From contig CM060171.1 of the NCBI GenBank assembly GCA_030549775.1, positions 62,554,360 through 62,618,359 on the forward strand: a stretch of 64,000 bases of DNA, read 5' to 3'. The stretch's first letter is position 1, and the number at the start of each line of letters is the position of its first letter. The translations under genes were made by a program, and so were the position numbers. Below are positions 33,169 to 45,560 of this stretch, one piece after another. The notes under the pieces are model-generated. The model saw only the letters and a list, made by a program, of their open reading frames with translations, made no database searches and was not told where the DNA came from. Origin of the DNA: Tamarix chinensis (taxonomy: Eukaryota; Streptophyta; Magnoliopsida; Caryophyllales; Tamaricaceae).

Positions 33169-36100
33169 TTATTATTATATAATGGAATTAACCCAATATT
33201 TATTAAGGAAAAATGTTTCTGACTACTATTTTTAAACTGTTGGAATGATCTAAAGCATCTCTCAAGGAAAAATACTCATGGGCCACTATTATTATCTGGT
33301 GGAATGGGCATAACTCCTTGATTCTACTTCATGTAATCTTTCACGTTAAGTGATCAATATCTTATTCAATGTTTTTTGTCTTATGATCATATTCTGGATT
33401 ACATTGAGCCTAAAAGCACAATTATTCTTAAACTAGTAGAATGGTCCAAATTACCTCTCAAAGAAAAACACTCCTAAGCCACTATTTTCATCTAGTGGAA
33501 TGAACACATAACACCTCAACCTTAAGTAATATTTCACTTTAAATGCTTAGTGTCTTTTTCATTGTGATATTTCTCAAGATCATCATGTAAACACATAATA
33601 AGGTATGAAATTCACATAATCTATGTTAACATAAGTATGTAAAACACATAAAACACAACCTTGAGAATACCGATATGCTTTTCCTAAAGCCAAAGGTAAT
33701 ATTTTTCCCGAGAAACCCTAACTCCAGAAGTTAAGCATAACTTATATCCTAGTAATAATTTTATTTTCAAATTTAATATTCATCCTTAAAATATTATTGT
33801 TGAAAACATATCCAAAAATAATGTTCCGAATCTAATGTCTTACATATGCGATAATAGCCTACCCTTAGGAGTAGTATTTATAATTTTCTACAAAACCCTA
33901 ATTTTGCAAATTAATCATAAATTTTCCTATAAGACTCATAGAGCCACCAAATTTAATATAAATTTATAAAATGCCAATAATAACAATATATCTAGAAATG
34001 AAGGTCAAACTTCATTATTTTACACATGTGATAATGATCTCGCCTTTAGGGTTGTTATTCTTAATTTAAGAGACTTTTTTGATTTATTGGACTTATATCA
34101 ATCATAATCACTCCAAACACTATGCATAATGTAATAAACATATGTTGAACTAATTATCACATTTAAATACCTAATATACCATTTTTAACCCAAATTGACC
34201 TAATTGCTCCTTAGATAACTAAAATACCCATTTTCACAAAAAATCTTACAAATCCCAAACTGTTTTTAACCTCTAATATATATATATATTGTCATCAAAA
34301 TAAAAAAATTATTTATAGATACCATAAATACTGATTCGTGCCAACCAATAATATGCACAAATACATACTTTCATAATTTTCTTACTTTTTCATCATATGA
34401 CATAACATATAACATCATCATCATAACAAAAGTATCCATATGTTAATTACAAAATTGATATAACACAAAAATATACATATTGAACTTAAAAAGCCCTAGC
34501 TATGACATGTCCTTACTGAATTGTATCTTGTATGGAAGTACGTAAGTTTTATGACTCATCTTCTAATACTATAAAATATCATCTAGAAGCTAAAATACAA
34601 TAAGATGAGAATTAGGAAAATTAACTAAGGAAAAATGAGATAAATGAGAGGGAGGAAAATGGAGATAATAAAAAAAGAGGAAAGGCTCATACTAGGGGTG
34701 GCACATAGTGGAGAGAGGTACACAAACTGAGGAGTGGGAGGTGTAGGAGGTCATATCTAAGGCATGACTCAACCAAACTAAATTAGGGAATAAGGAGGGG
34801 GATGGCATGACTTATGCTTTGATGGGGTGCTATAAGGTGGTGGCGTGGAAAAAATGGGGCCTGTGTTGGTTAGTGGTAGATAGGGAGTGGTTAATGGTTG
34901 TAGGGGAATCAATGTCAGAGGTAAGGGTAGAAGAAGAAGGGAAGAGGGAGAAAAGGGGGAATCTTGATAGTAGTGGTGCTAAGTGGCAATAGGTAGGATA
35001 GAGAGAAGGAGGAAAAGAAGAAAGGGAAGTTGGCTCGGGTAACAAGCATCGATATAAAGGTGGATGGTGTCTAGGGTGAGGTGTAAAAATGGAGAGGTGG
35101 ATGGTGTTTGGGTATGGTATAGGGTGGCTAATGGCAGGGTAAGGTAAAGAGAAGGAGGAAGGAAGCTTGGATGGTGGTGGTACTATATGGTGACGAAAAA
35201 GAGTAGAGGAAAGAAGGGAAATAAGGGAAATAAAGGAAATAAGGAGGGGTTGCTCAGGGATTCTTCTTGATATGATAAGGGAAGATGAGGGAAAAGGAGA
35301 AGGTAAAGAAGAGGGAGCATACACTATCTATATATGTGTATGGCTAGAAGTGAGGGTAAGGGAAAAATTACATGAAAGGAGTTGGGTTTAGGTCGAGTAG
35401 GGATTTAGTGTGGTATGGGGCATAAGTTTAGCATGGTGTCAGGGTAGTGATTGTGTAGTGGGTGAAGGGTCAACGTGCATGACTGGGAAGGGGAAAGTCA
35501 TGGTAATATGGGGTGTATAGGGAAGGGTTTGTGTAACACCCCAAAATTCATTACTTTTTTTTAAACGGAAGCAAGTAAAATAGAAATACTTAAAACCCGT
35601 GAATTCTGGAAATGTTACTGCCACACTTAGTACTAGACCAGTTCTCTCCGACCGTTCCATTACCAAGTGTTAAGGCTAAAGAAGAGATTAACAATCAATT
35701 ACAACATTAATACAAACTAAACTCCAAATAATCATTAAACGGTTGTAAAACAAAATCAGAGTACGCATCAAGAAATGTAATTCATTTCCAAAAGAGAACT
35801 AAACTTACAACCGATAAAAGGTTCATTAAAATACTCAATCGAGTAATGAATCAGAAAATGGTAAATACTATACCAAAGAAATAACAAAAAGAATGAAATT
35901 GCGTAAAGAATGAATACAGCCACGACACTCTCTAACTTCGAGCCAAACATGCTCAGCACTCAGCCCTAACTGATATCTCGCCTACCTGCACAAATTCAAA
36001 AGGGCGTACTACTCGTGGGAATGAGCAGCACCCATAAAAGGGGTGATCAGTACGCTATGTACTGAGTAAGGTAACCGAGCACTAAGGCCAACACATAAGC

Positions 36101-36277
36101 ACATAATCCATGCAAAATAATAACAAGGCAATCCAACATAACAACATAAAGGTATATGAACAATTCAGGTAAAAGTACAGAGGCTCATATATAATCCAGA
36201 TTAATCATTTAATTAATCTCTTATTAAAATTCGATTCACACCATGCCTTTTTCAATCCATGCGAGCATAGGAACACC

Positions 36278-36670
36278 CCACTATTATAACCGGTGGGCCG
36301 ATCACAATAGAGCATCATGCCCTAACCACTATTATTACCGGTGGATCAGTCACAATAGAGCATCTTGCCCTAACCACTATTATTACCGGTGGATCGGTCA
36401 CATATAGGGTAGAAACCCTAACCACTATTCCTAACCGGTGGATCGGTTCGGTTCCTCCTCGCATGGTGTTCCACTATAAGTAATTAGTATCTTTTAAGAG
36501 CTTTAACGATTTTGGTTTGTGTTTATTGAGCTCGAGTCACCCCACTATTATTATCGGTTGGCCGGTCACATATAGGACCTCATGTCCTAACCACTATTAT
36601 AACCGGTGGATCGGTCGCACATAGGACTACGCGTCCTAACCACTATTCCTGACCGGTGGATCGGTCTGGG
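36278..36670. repeat. 48-49-bp tandem repeats in LTR, two clusters
   Basis: CCACTATTATTACCGGTGG recurs at 36278, 36326, 36374 and 36422 (48-bp steps) and again at 36542, 36591 and 36640 (49-bp steps). Each unit holds ACCGGTGGATCGGTC followed by CACAATAGAGCAT or a variant. Degenerate relatives occur in the LTR fragment at 33240-33500. Confidence 0.9.
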
Positions 36671-36999
36671 CTTGGCTCAATAATCTTCCACTTTAAATGA
36701 TTAATGTCTTAAGTATCTTATTCAAAGCTTGCCCTGGACATGCATGAATCAACACACATCACAAATCACAATTACACTTTAATCACCAAATATACTTGAT
36801 ACGACAAAAACCCTAAGCAGCCACCACAAACCACAATTAACCTCAACAAATTATAATTCAGTCTCCTCCGTACCCTTAATTTGCTCCACGTACTTTTTTT
36901 CATCCCAAGTGCTCAAACGCCCAAACAACACTTACATGAACTTCCTTACATCTCAAGTTAACTTTCCAAACGTAAATTTCATACCCATGCAGACATTAA

Positions 37000-37560
37000 T
37001 CTCCCCATGCAAAACCCTAACCCAAAACCCTAATACCGCCATTCAACCACCAATGCCACCATGTAACCCTAATACCACAATGAAAACCCTAATGCCACCA
37101 TGCAACCATTAATACTACTATGCAAAACCCAAGATTTTATCATACAAAACCCTAAATTCAATCCACATTACCCAAAGATTCATTCATACCAAACCCTAGA
37201 TTCAAACCATATAAAACCCAAAGATTCATCCATACCAAACCAAGTATTCATCCTTACCAAACCCTAAATTCAAACCATATACAACCTAAAAATTCATCCA
37301 TACCAAACCCTAGATTTGAACCATATCAAACAAGAGATTCATCCATATAAAACCTTACATTAGATCCTTCCACATAAAACCATAAATTAGATTCTCCAAA
37401 TCAAAACCATAAATTAAATTCTTCCATACAAAACCATAGATTATATTCTCTCACACAAAATCATACAAAACCATAAATTAAAATTCCCCATATAAAACCA
37501 TAAATTATATTCTCCATACAAAACCTCAAAAATCATAAATCATATTCTCATACACGAAAC
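37000..37560. repeat. Irregular AAACCCTA / TTCATCCATACC repeats
   Basis: Short interspersed units of about 30-60 bp combining AAACCCTAGATT, AACCATATAAAACC and ATTCATCCATACCAAAC. Part of the solo LTR. Confidence 0.65.
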
Positions 37561-38111
37561 CCTAAAATTCTCCATTTTATTCCTTTACTCATGAATCAAT
37601 GGAATACTTAGGTCAACTCACATCCCTTAATCAACTTCTTTCTCCATCCTCATTTTTCATCCTTTTCCCCCGCACAAATCATATCAACATCCTCACATGC
37701 ATGTCTTATAGGGTCACAACACATATTATCATACATAAATAATACACATGCCATACAAAACATACTTCAAGTCCACGTCATATCATATACGACATAATTA
37801 ATAATCATAAACATAGAATGCATAGCATATGACGCACATAATACATATAAGCACACAATGACCTTAGTAAACCCTTACCTAAAACGACACCGGTCTTGGA
37901 GCACGTTCCTACGCCTCCTTAGAACTTTGACCGAATAATAACATATTAAAAAAATAACCTTAACAAAATTCTAACTTTGCTAAAGACATAAAAATAATAG
38001 AGATATCATAAACCTTGATAATATAGGGTTAAAGACTTTACCCTAATAATAATATTGATACTAATATAATAATATCAAAGCTAATAAAACTAATATCAAT
38101 GAGAATATAAA

Positions 38112-38121
38112 TAATAATAAC

Positions 38122-38185
<64 letters not shown>
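38112..38185. repeat. (AAT)n microsatellite
   Basis: Over 20 consecutive AAT/ATA triplets with single interruptions at both ends. Confidence 0.9.
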
Positions 38186-38186
<1 letters not shown>

Positions 38187-40639
38187 CAGCAATAATATAT
38201 AAGCTTTAAAATTTAAAGTGGGTTTTGACCCTACTTATAACTAATGACTTACCATTTATTTAATATTAATAATAAAATTAATAACATATATAATAATATT
38301 GAAATAATAAAGATAATGATAATATTATTATTAATGGTTATAAGAACAGTAGAAATAATAATACTAAAATAAATAAGTGCGAATGTTAATACAAAATTAG
38401 GGCCTAAGATTTTCCAGAATAAATAATAAAATGTTAATAATAATTATCCTAATAATAAAATAGAATTAAAATACAATAAGGCTTCAACCTTCAACATAAA
38501 TAATAATAAAACAATAATACTACTAATAATAATCATAAAACATATTAAGAATATAAATATTAAGAATAATAATCATGGTATTTATATGCAATAATTGAAA
38601 TAAATTAAATCAAGCCTTATAATAATATGGAAAATGGTTGAGAGGGTCTAGGGTTCAACCTTAGGCTAGTGGGGATAGGCGGCACTGGCGGTGGTGCACG
38701 GCGGTGGCGGCGGTGGCCGGAAAATTAGAAGAAAAGAGGGAAAGATGGATGTTGGGACAAAGATAGGGAGAATTGAGGTGATATAAAATGTGTTTATGGT
38801 TTCCCAGGAGTAAAGGGACAAAATGATGGTGGTGTTGCAGCCATAGGTGGCGGCGCACGGCGGCGGAAGGTGGTTTAAGATTTCGGGGTCAAAATTATGG
38901 CGAAACGAGCAGCCAACTTTGCACGTTTATGGAGGCTCGTGCAAGAAGAATCAAGAGGTGAAAATGGTTTAGTTAATTAGATGAACTTTCAGGGAAGAAA
39001 ATGGAATGTATCGGTGGCATTGAAGTTGGCTAACAGAGGGGAAGAGGCGTTTGAAGTTGGGGCGGCGGCAGCTTGGGCTTAGGGTCTCGAGGAAGAACAA
39101 ACTCCAAATATTCCTACAATCTAGCTATTTACAGATTTTAGATGGTATAATAGGGTTTTGGGTGTCGGTAGGAAAGCATTAGATGCGAGAATTTGGGTGG
39201 CCGGTGGCAGAAAACGGTCGGGCATCGTTTGGTTTGCTTCAAATTTTCGCGAGGCTTGGGAGAAGAAACGGGCGAGAGATAACGTCGAATAATTATGCAA
39301 ATTTATTCCTGGAGTTAATAGGAAGACAATGAGGCAAGAAACGGCCGGTATTAATCATCGTAGCCGGATATGCCATTGATGGCGGCCGGCATTGCTGCGT
39401 CGTCGATGACGGGGAAAGGAAGAAGATGAAGACGGCTGGCCGGGCGGTTCGCGAAGGAAAAAGAAAGAAAGAAAAGGAGGAAGAACCGGGCGGTTCGGGC
39501 TTGGGCGGTAAGGTTTTAAATGAAACGCTGCGTCCCAAGGAAAAGAGAGACGGAACGCCGCGCAGAGAGGGGTAGAAGAAGGGTAAGGAAATGCTTAAAT
39601 GAAATGACGCGCTTTGGGCGTAACACGGAACGAAACGCAGCGTCGAGGGCGGATGCTGGACAACGGCGCGGGCTAGGCCGTGCCGAAGAAGAAGAAGAAA
39701 AGAAAAAGGGGAACTGGGCCGCGGCAGGCCCAGTCGGGGGAAAAAAGAGAGGAAAAAGGAAAAGAAGAAAAAGAAGGAAAAAGGAAAGGAAAAAGGAAGA
39801 AAGAAAAAGAAAAAGGGAAAAAGAAACAGGAAAATAGCTAGGTTAGGGCCAAATAAATTAATCTAAATATTTAGGATATTTAAAAATAATAATATTTAAA
39901 TAAAATAATATTTAAATCCCTTTTTAGGCTAAATTAGGATTTTTAAAAGATTTTCCATATATTCCATTTTAATTAGCAAAACACCCTAATTTTCTTCTAT
40001 TAAATTATTTATAAAATAATATTAATGTGGAACTATTTTCTCCTTCTTATTTTAAATAAAATAATTTATTAGTTATTTCTAAAATAAAATCCTTAATTAG
40101 CTAGAATACCCAAATTCTCTCCTAATAAAAATACTTATAAATTTATTCTTGATTTTCCCTAATTAATTTCCTTTTATTTTAATTAAAATAATTTATTTAA
40201 TTAATCTTTATGATAAAACCTCATTTAAATATAATATTTAGAATTAGGAATTTTCGGGGCATTTCAATTTGTTTAGCCCGAAGGGGGAAGGAAGGTGAGG
40301 GATGGGGTTTATGTGTAGACTGGGATGGAAGGAAAAGAAATAAAGAAAAGAAAAGAAAAGAAAAGGGGAGAAAGGGAAACATGAGATAGGAAAAAGAAGA
40401 TAGAAAATTTTGGGGTTAGGATTAGTATTAGTTTTAAGTTGGAAATAAGGAAGTTAGCTAAAATTTAATCTATCAATTATCCATGGTTAAGATTAGGCTA
40501 AAAAAATATAGATGATCAAAAAATAAAAATTTGGATTAGGTTAAAATATTTATTAATTAAGATTAATATTGGATAAAATTTCAAGGTATAAAAAAACTAT
40601 AGAGGTTAGTAAATATTTATGTAATTTTGGAAATCTAGG

Positions 40640-40855
40640 ATTTGCTTTAGAAGACTTCTATTTTCTTTGCATTAGAGACACATCTTATATCTGAAGAATT
40701 TAACATTATCAAAAATAAGTTAGGAAACTACAATGGGGTGGCATTTTATAATGTCGATCAAAGGAGAGGCTACTCCCTAATATGGTAGAAGGATATCAAT
40801 GTTCTCATAATCTTTATATTTATATGCTACATTGATGCCTAGGTGGTGGAATCAA
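40640..40855 (+). pseudogene. LINE (L1-type) endonuclease fragment
   Basis: The plus frame reads FALETHLISEEFNIIKNKLG, then NGVAFYNVDQRRGYSLIW, then KDINVLIIFIF and YIDA. This fits the APE-type endonuclease of plant L1 elements (FLSET....IK.KLGF....V....GRSGGL.LLWK..V.V.......HIDA). Only about 70 residues remain. Assignment by motif pattern. Confidence 0.55.
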
Positions 40856-43619
40856 ATGGTGTAATATCCTACATTTTGAAAAGATTTTTTTTTAAAGTTA
40901 TCTACTTTACTCTATGTAATTCACTTTTAATTTTTATAAGGCATTATTTTGAGGGATTTAAAGCTTTCATTTTAATCTACAAGTTAAGTTATGGTAAGTC
41001 TTTCATTCTAAAAATAATTTATCATGCTTCATTTAGTCCCCTATATTGATTTATTTTTAATTAAATTATGATTTTCAAAATATCTTATATACTTTTTTCT
41101 AATCATTTTGATGTATAATTTTTGTGGCAATCTTTTCATAAAACCTTTGAATTTAATATTTAGTTTTGAATCTTTTGTATTAAATGGTGTCTTGGATTCA
41201 AAATATTATTGAAATAACGACTCACTAATTTATTATGTGAAATGAGTTTCTTGACAAAAGTTCTAGCATTGTTGACAGATATGCATGAATTATGCATTTT
41301 CTATCATCTTCATTTCCAAATGAAAATATTTTGATTTTTTTTGTATCATATTTATCTTATAATTAATTTTATGTAGTTGATAATTTATTATATAAATGTA
41401 TTTATGATGAGGACTTTATCATCTCATATGATTATGAGTTCCATTTAAATTTATACTTTTTGTGATAGGCTATGTATTCAACTTAATATTTTCTTATCTT
41501 TTTTGGTTTTGGATTTTATATCACGATCGCCGTTCTATGAATATTACTCATATTTATAACTATATATAAACTTAAATTTTGTTGTTACATGCAGAAATTT
41601 GGATTTAATATTTGAAGTTATTTATGAATTATGGCTTCATTATACAGTTACAAATTTGTTTTGAATTTTTTTTTATATTATAAACTTTCATTTTATAGGA
41701 ATTTGTTTTTAAGGATTTCAGTTAATGTATGGTTTAAATCTCTTTTGAAATTTAATAAAATAATTTTTTTAAATTCCTTTTTTGTTTCATGACTATGAAC
41801 AATTAAGAATTTTGAAATAAAAACCATTATGAAAATTTTCATGAACTTCCGTTTAATATTTTAAGTCTTAAAAATGAAATTATAGTGTCGATTAAGATAT
41901 GAAAAATAAGAAAATATTATATTTTAAAACAATTTTCTAAAAAAATAATTTTTATCTTATTCTTTTGAAAATTTGATGACAACTCTAAAATTTTACTTTG
42001 AGCTACTAGAACTTTGAAGAAATGACATTTTATGTTTTACCATAACATTTATTTATAAAGATGGTGAGGCCATTCACAAGTCAAATTTAGAATTTTGCGA
42101 GTCTGCTTATTTTTACTTTTTGAAGTTCTATAAAAAAATCATTTATTTAGAAATAATATATTGTATGTGAGTAAGATCTTGTGTTTTTTCTCAAATCATT
42201 TACTTTTATATGTAAAAAATATTGGTAAACAGTTTCAATGTTTATTTCTAGGATTTCTATTGGGCACATTTAGAATTGTTAAAACTTTATGATATTTTTT
42301 TATAATGAGTGTAGTTCAATTAAAAATAGTATTGTATGCTCTATTTATAATTTTTAAGGTAATATAAAGTGGTTTCCATCATAAGTTTTTCTATTTGTGC
42401 TTAGACACACAATTCTAATCAATTACTATTCATATGAATAATATTTAAGGTTAAAATTATAATTCATTGTGAAATGTATTTAGAAATTTTATAATATCCC
42501 ATTCTAAAATCCTTCAAAATGTGTTTAAAATGTATATTGATATAAAATAAATTAGTTTTGGTATAGCAATGGGCTTTAAATTTTAATAAAAATGTGAATT
42601 TTTGGCATAACGATTGATTGATATACCGAGAGATTGACAAATTTATTATCGACAAACCAATTGATTGGTTTGCCCAAACTAATTAACTAGTTATCCTTAG
42701 TATTATATTTTTGAGAAAAGGAATTGAGGCCTCGCTAGATAGCCATCAAGTAGGAGTTTTATGTTAGAAGAATTGCTTTAAGGTTAGGAATTCTTATCTT
42801 TTGTATGAATGAGGGTTTTTTTGCTCATTAAGATTCCATATTCTTTTTGTGTTTTATGTGAGCATGCGGTAGAATTTATTTCTAAAGTTAAGCATTGCTT
42901 GGTTTCTCTGATTCTATGCATGAATTGGCAAATTGGGCATGATTCATTTAAATGCCTATATTATCATGTATCCATATTATTCTATGCATGTGACATGTAT
43001 TTTTATGTGTTTTATGGCATAGAAACATGCTAGGATTAATATGGCAAAGTTTAGTAAATTTTGGGTGGGAGCATTGCAAGTTTAGGGGATATTTTACCTA
43101 GACCAGTTGATCAGTTCATTAAACCCATCAACTAGTTGAGAGAGCAGTCATATGGTTTGGAAATTTTGATCGGTTGGTTGAGAGATCAGTCGATAGGTTT
43201 AAAGAACTAGTCAATTGGTTTCTATCAATAGTCGATTAGTTCACAAAACTTATTGACTAGTGCCCCTGCAACCAAAGTGGTTTGGTCTTTACTTAGACCT
43301 ATCGACCAATTGGACCAGACCCATCAACCAGTTTCCTATGAACAGTTTATCGGTGAGACCAACTATTTGATTAGTTTGTTGGTGTTATTTTGGTTCAATT
43401 CTAGTATGACCAAACCAATCAACTAGTTATAGGGACCGATCGATTAGTCCTGTTGTATGCCACCTAATTCAATTATTAGTTATTGATACTCTTTTGGGCA
43501 TCTTATGCTAAAACCTCCATGTGATTATAACATTTAAATTATGATTTCAATCATGATTACCCTAGGATTGATAAGAATCATAATGATGATAATTGGGATT
43601 TCATTGGTTAATTTGGTGT

Positions 43620-43835
43620 CATCTCTAAACATCCAGTTGGTGAATTTTTATGTCTTGTGATGTGTTTCATGTTATCACTTGGAAATGCCCAATTTGGTTA
43701 ATAATGGAATTTAAATATGTTTGGTGTCATCACTTGGAAACACCTGATTTGGTTAATAATGGAATTCAATTGTGTTTGGTGTTATCACTTAGAAACACCC
43801 AATTGGTTATTTGTGGATTTAATCTGTGATTTGGA
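43620..43835. repeat. 55-bp tandem repeat in LTR
   Basis: TATCACTTGGAAACACCCAA-like units at 43673, 43728 and 43783, exactly 55 bp apart, with a weaker one before and after. Confidence 0.85.
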
Positions 43836-44049
43836 TATCACTTGACAACATATAATAATAGAATAAGATGTCATTTGAGCCTTTTTCTATAACTCTCAAG
43901 GTAGCTAACCTATAGGATGGATCGTCCTGTGGCTTATATTTTTTACTCAATGCCTATTTCCTTCTCTATCATGTCGTGGTTGGTTGGGGACATGTGCATA
44001 ACTTTGGGGTATAGGATTATAATGTAGCAGGCCAACATAGTGTCAATAT

Positions 44050-44345
44050 CTAGTACGGGGGGTGAGGTATCCCATGTACAAGCCCCCTAACACTTCATAT
44101 TGTTCATTGCTTAGGCGAGTGTTCTATTCCAACTTTTTAGCTCTCATGGTGGAGGCATTTAAGGTGTGGTGGGTGATGTATCCCTATACAATCCCCTTGA
44201 TGTATTTTAACCATGTGTGGTGGGTGAGGTATCCCGACTTGTGTTTGCCCTCATGGCAGGTACACTCAATTTGGTGGGTGTGGTATCCCTAAAAAAAATC
44301 CTCTTTGATGTATTCACACCCCTTGTGGTGGGTGTAGTATCCCAT
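44050..44345. repeat. Interspersed GTGGTGGGTGNNGTATCCC repeats
   Basis: Five copies at spacings of about 50-120 bp. Equivalent to the CCACTATT..ACCGGTGG repeats of the related LTRs read on the opposite strand. Confidence 0.75.
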
Positions 44346-45131
44346 TATGTTTCTTTGCTTCCATAACTTTTGTTCATGGTTTAGAAATGGGTGTGGTCGA
44401 ATGAACTATCTTAATAATTGAAAATTATGTGATCACCAAGGAAATAAGTATAATATGGTTTACATTGAGTGGATTGTGTTGCATTGCTCAAATTAACTAT
44501 TATTCCATGATTTCCATGCAAGCATAACTTGTTGTATTCCTACCATGAGCCTAAGCATTAATTTATATTGGTATGCTTATCACCATGCTACTATGTAACT
44601 TCGATATGCTGCATGAGCCTTACCTTATTTTAGGTAATATATTTTACTTGTACTTCACTGTACTAATACTACACTTCCGTGGCCACTATGATGATCTATC
44701 TTATGGTTTAGGCTAAGGGTGATGATGTGGGCTAGTAGCTGGTCGTTCCTTAGGGTTGGAGATTTATGTTTATACTCAAGAGTTAGGCTAACCAACAAGA
44801 GGTTTTTTGCCCACTATGTTTGGAAGTTTTTATTCTTTTGGTTATTTAAACTCTTAGCTTTGATTCCATATATTTGGATTTGTAAACTCTTATACTACTT
44901 CGATCCTATATTATTATTCTTAATTTTATCATCGTGTACTATTGTATTAATATCATGAGTAAGCATCTTTCCATTCGTTTTTCCATTTTGCCTTGCATCA
45001 TACATGTGCTAGGTGATGATCACACATCTCTCATGGTTGATGTGTTGGTAATATTCCTATGTTTTCTTTTCAACTGCTTCTATATTGTCTTCTAAATGAA
45101 AATTTCTAGTTCATAAATTGGGTGTGTTACA

Positions 45132-45560
45132 AGATGATATAAGAACTTATGGTTTTAAATCCTGATATTGTTTTGTAAAAATGCATTTCTTTGGTTTCAT
45201 CCGAACTTATGGAATCTCGTTTAGCCTACGAGTGAGCATTGGTTTGAGATAGGAGTTAGCCTTAATTTAGAAGATAGGACTAACTTCTGGCCTTATGTGC
45301 AATAGGTTACCTCCATGTCTACTAACTACATACTAGTAGTCAAACATTTTTTTACTATGATTTGGTATTCTAGGATATCAATGGTTGTGAATCGGCGTCT
45401 CAAACTTTTATAGAAGACTATAAATTTGACCAACATGCTCTAAGGAGTTTTTCTACTTTCAATCATTCTCAAAATCCTCCATATAGTGTAGATTTATCAC
45501 CTTCATGTACTTAATGTTTCTTTTTATAACAAAATTTCTTCAATAGTTAACCTCTCACAT
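45132..45560 (+). other. Decayed primer-binding site and leader of the Tekay-like element
   Basis: AGATGATATAAGAACTTATG directly after the LTR end aligns with the canonical TTGGTATCAGAGC...ATGG start of Tekay leaders with several substitutions. No readable gag. Confidence 0.5.

Larger units (their letters stand above)
35532..40266 (-). mobile_element. Solo LTR, 4.74 kb, Tekay-like
   Basis: Starts TGTAACACCCCAAAATTC, ends CGGGGCATTTCA (a decayed GGGGTGTTACA). Flanks gtttg (35527-35531) and atttg (40267-40271) form a 5-bp TSD with one mismatch. No gag or pol inside. It contains the motif ATGTACTGAGTAAGGTAACC common in such LTRs, 48-bp repeats, an (AAT)n run and, toward the high-coordinate end, a GC-rich patch and purine tract (38640-39840). 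Small ORFs in the GC-rich part are not supported. Confidence 0.83.
33169..40620 (-). mobile_element. Tekay-like LTR fragment, split by the solo LTR at 35532-40266
   Basis: The parts 33169-35531 and 40267-40620 are contiguous once the nested LTR is removed (GGGAAGGGTTTG joins GTTTAGCCCGAAGG). The left part has degenerate CCACTATTATTATCTGGTGG repeats like those at 36278, and the purine-rich leader-like region at 34600-35530. No termini survive. ORFs at 34807-35324 are compositional. Confidence 0.55.
40860..45131 (+). mobile_element. 5' LTR of a plus-strand Tekay-like element, 4.27 kb
   Basis: Starts TGTAATATCCTACATTTTG, ends TTGGGTGTGTTACA, followed at once by a decayed primer-binding site. 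Contains tandem arrays near 43620-43830 and 44050-44340, and clusters of GATCGGTTGG / GTCAATTGGTTT motifs at 43080-43450. These mirror the reverse-oriented clusters at 27130-27420 and 28610-28740. The downstream gag-pol is missing. Small ORFs (40843, 42809, 44062, 44719) are not supported. Confidence 0.7.

Noticed and set aside
34807..35324. 61-aa and 164-aa frames on opposite strands
   Set aside because: Purine-rich LTR leader-like sequence; Ser/Pro/Leu-rich translation without a domain.
36278..36670. CRISPR-like regularly spaced repeats
   Set aside because: Units are head-to-tail 48-49-bp tandem repeats with similar 'spacers', in a plant LTR, with no cas genes.
39293..39837. 81-aa and 105-aa frames near a GC-rich region, possible host gene
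   Set aside because: Inside the 4.7-kb solo LTR; compositional Lys/Arg/Glu runs; no splice-linked domain.
40860..45131. Treating this segment as a solo LTR with its own TSD
   Set aside because: Flanks aatgg and agatg do not match, and a decayed primer-binding site follows the right end, so a 5' LTR is the better reading.
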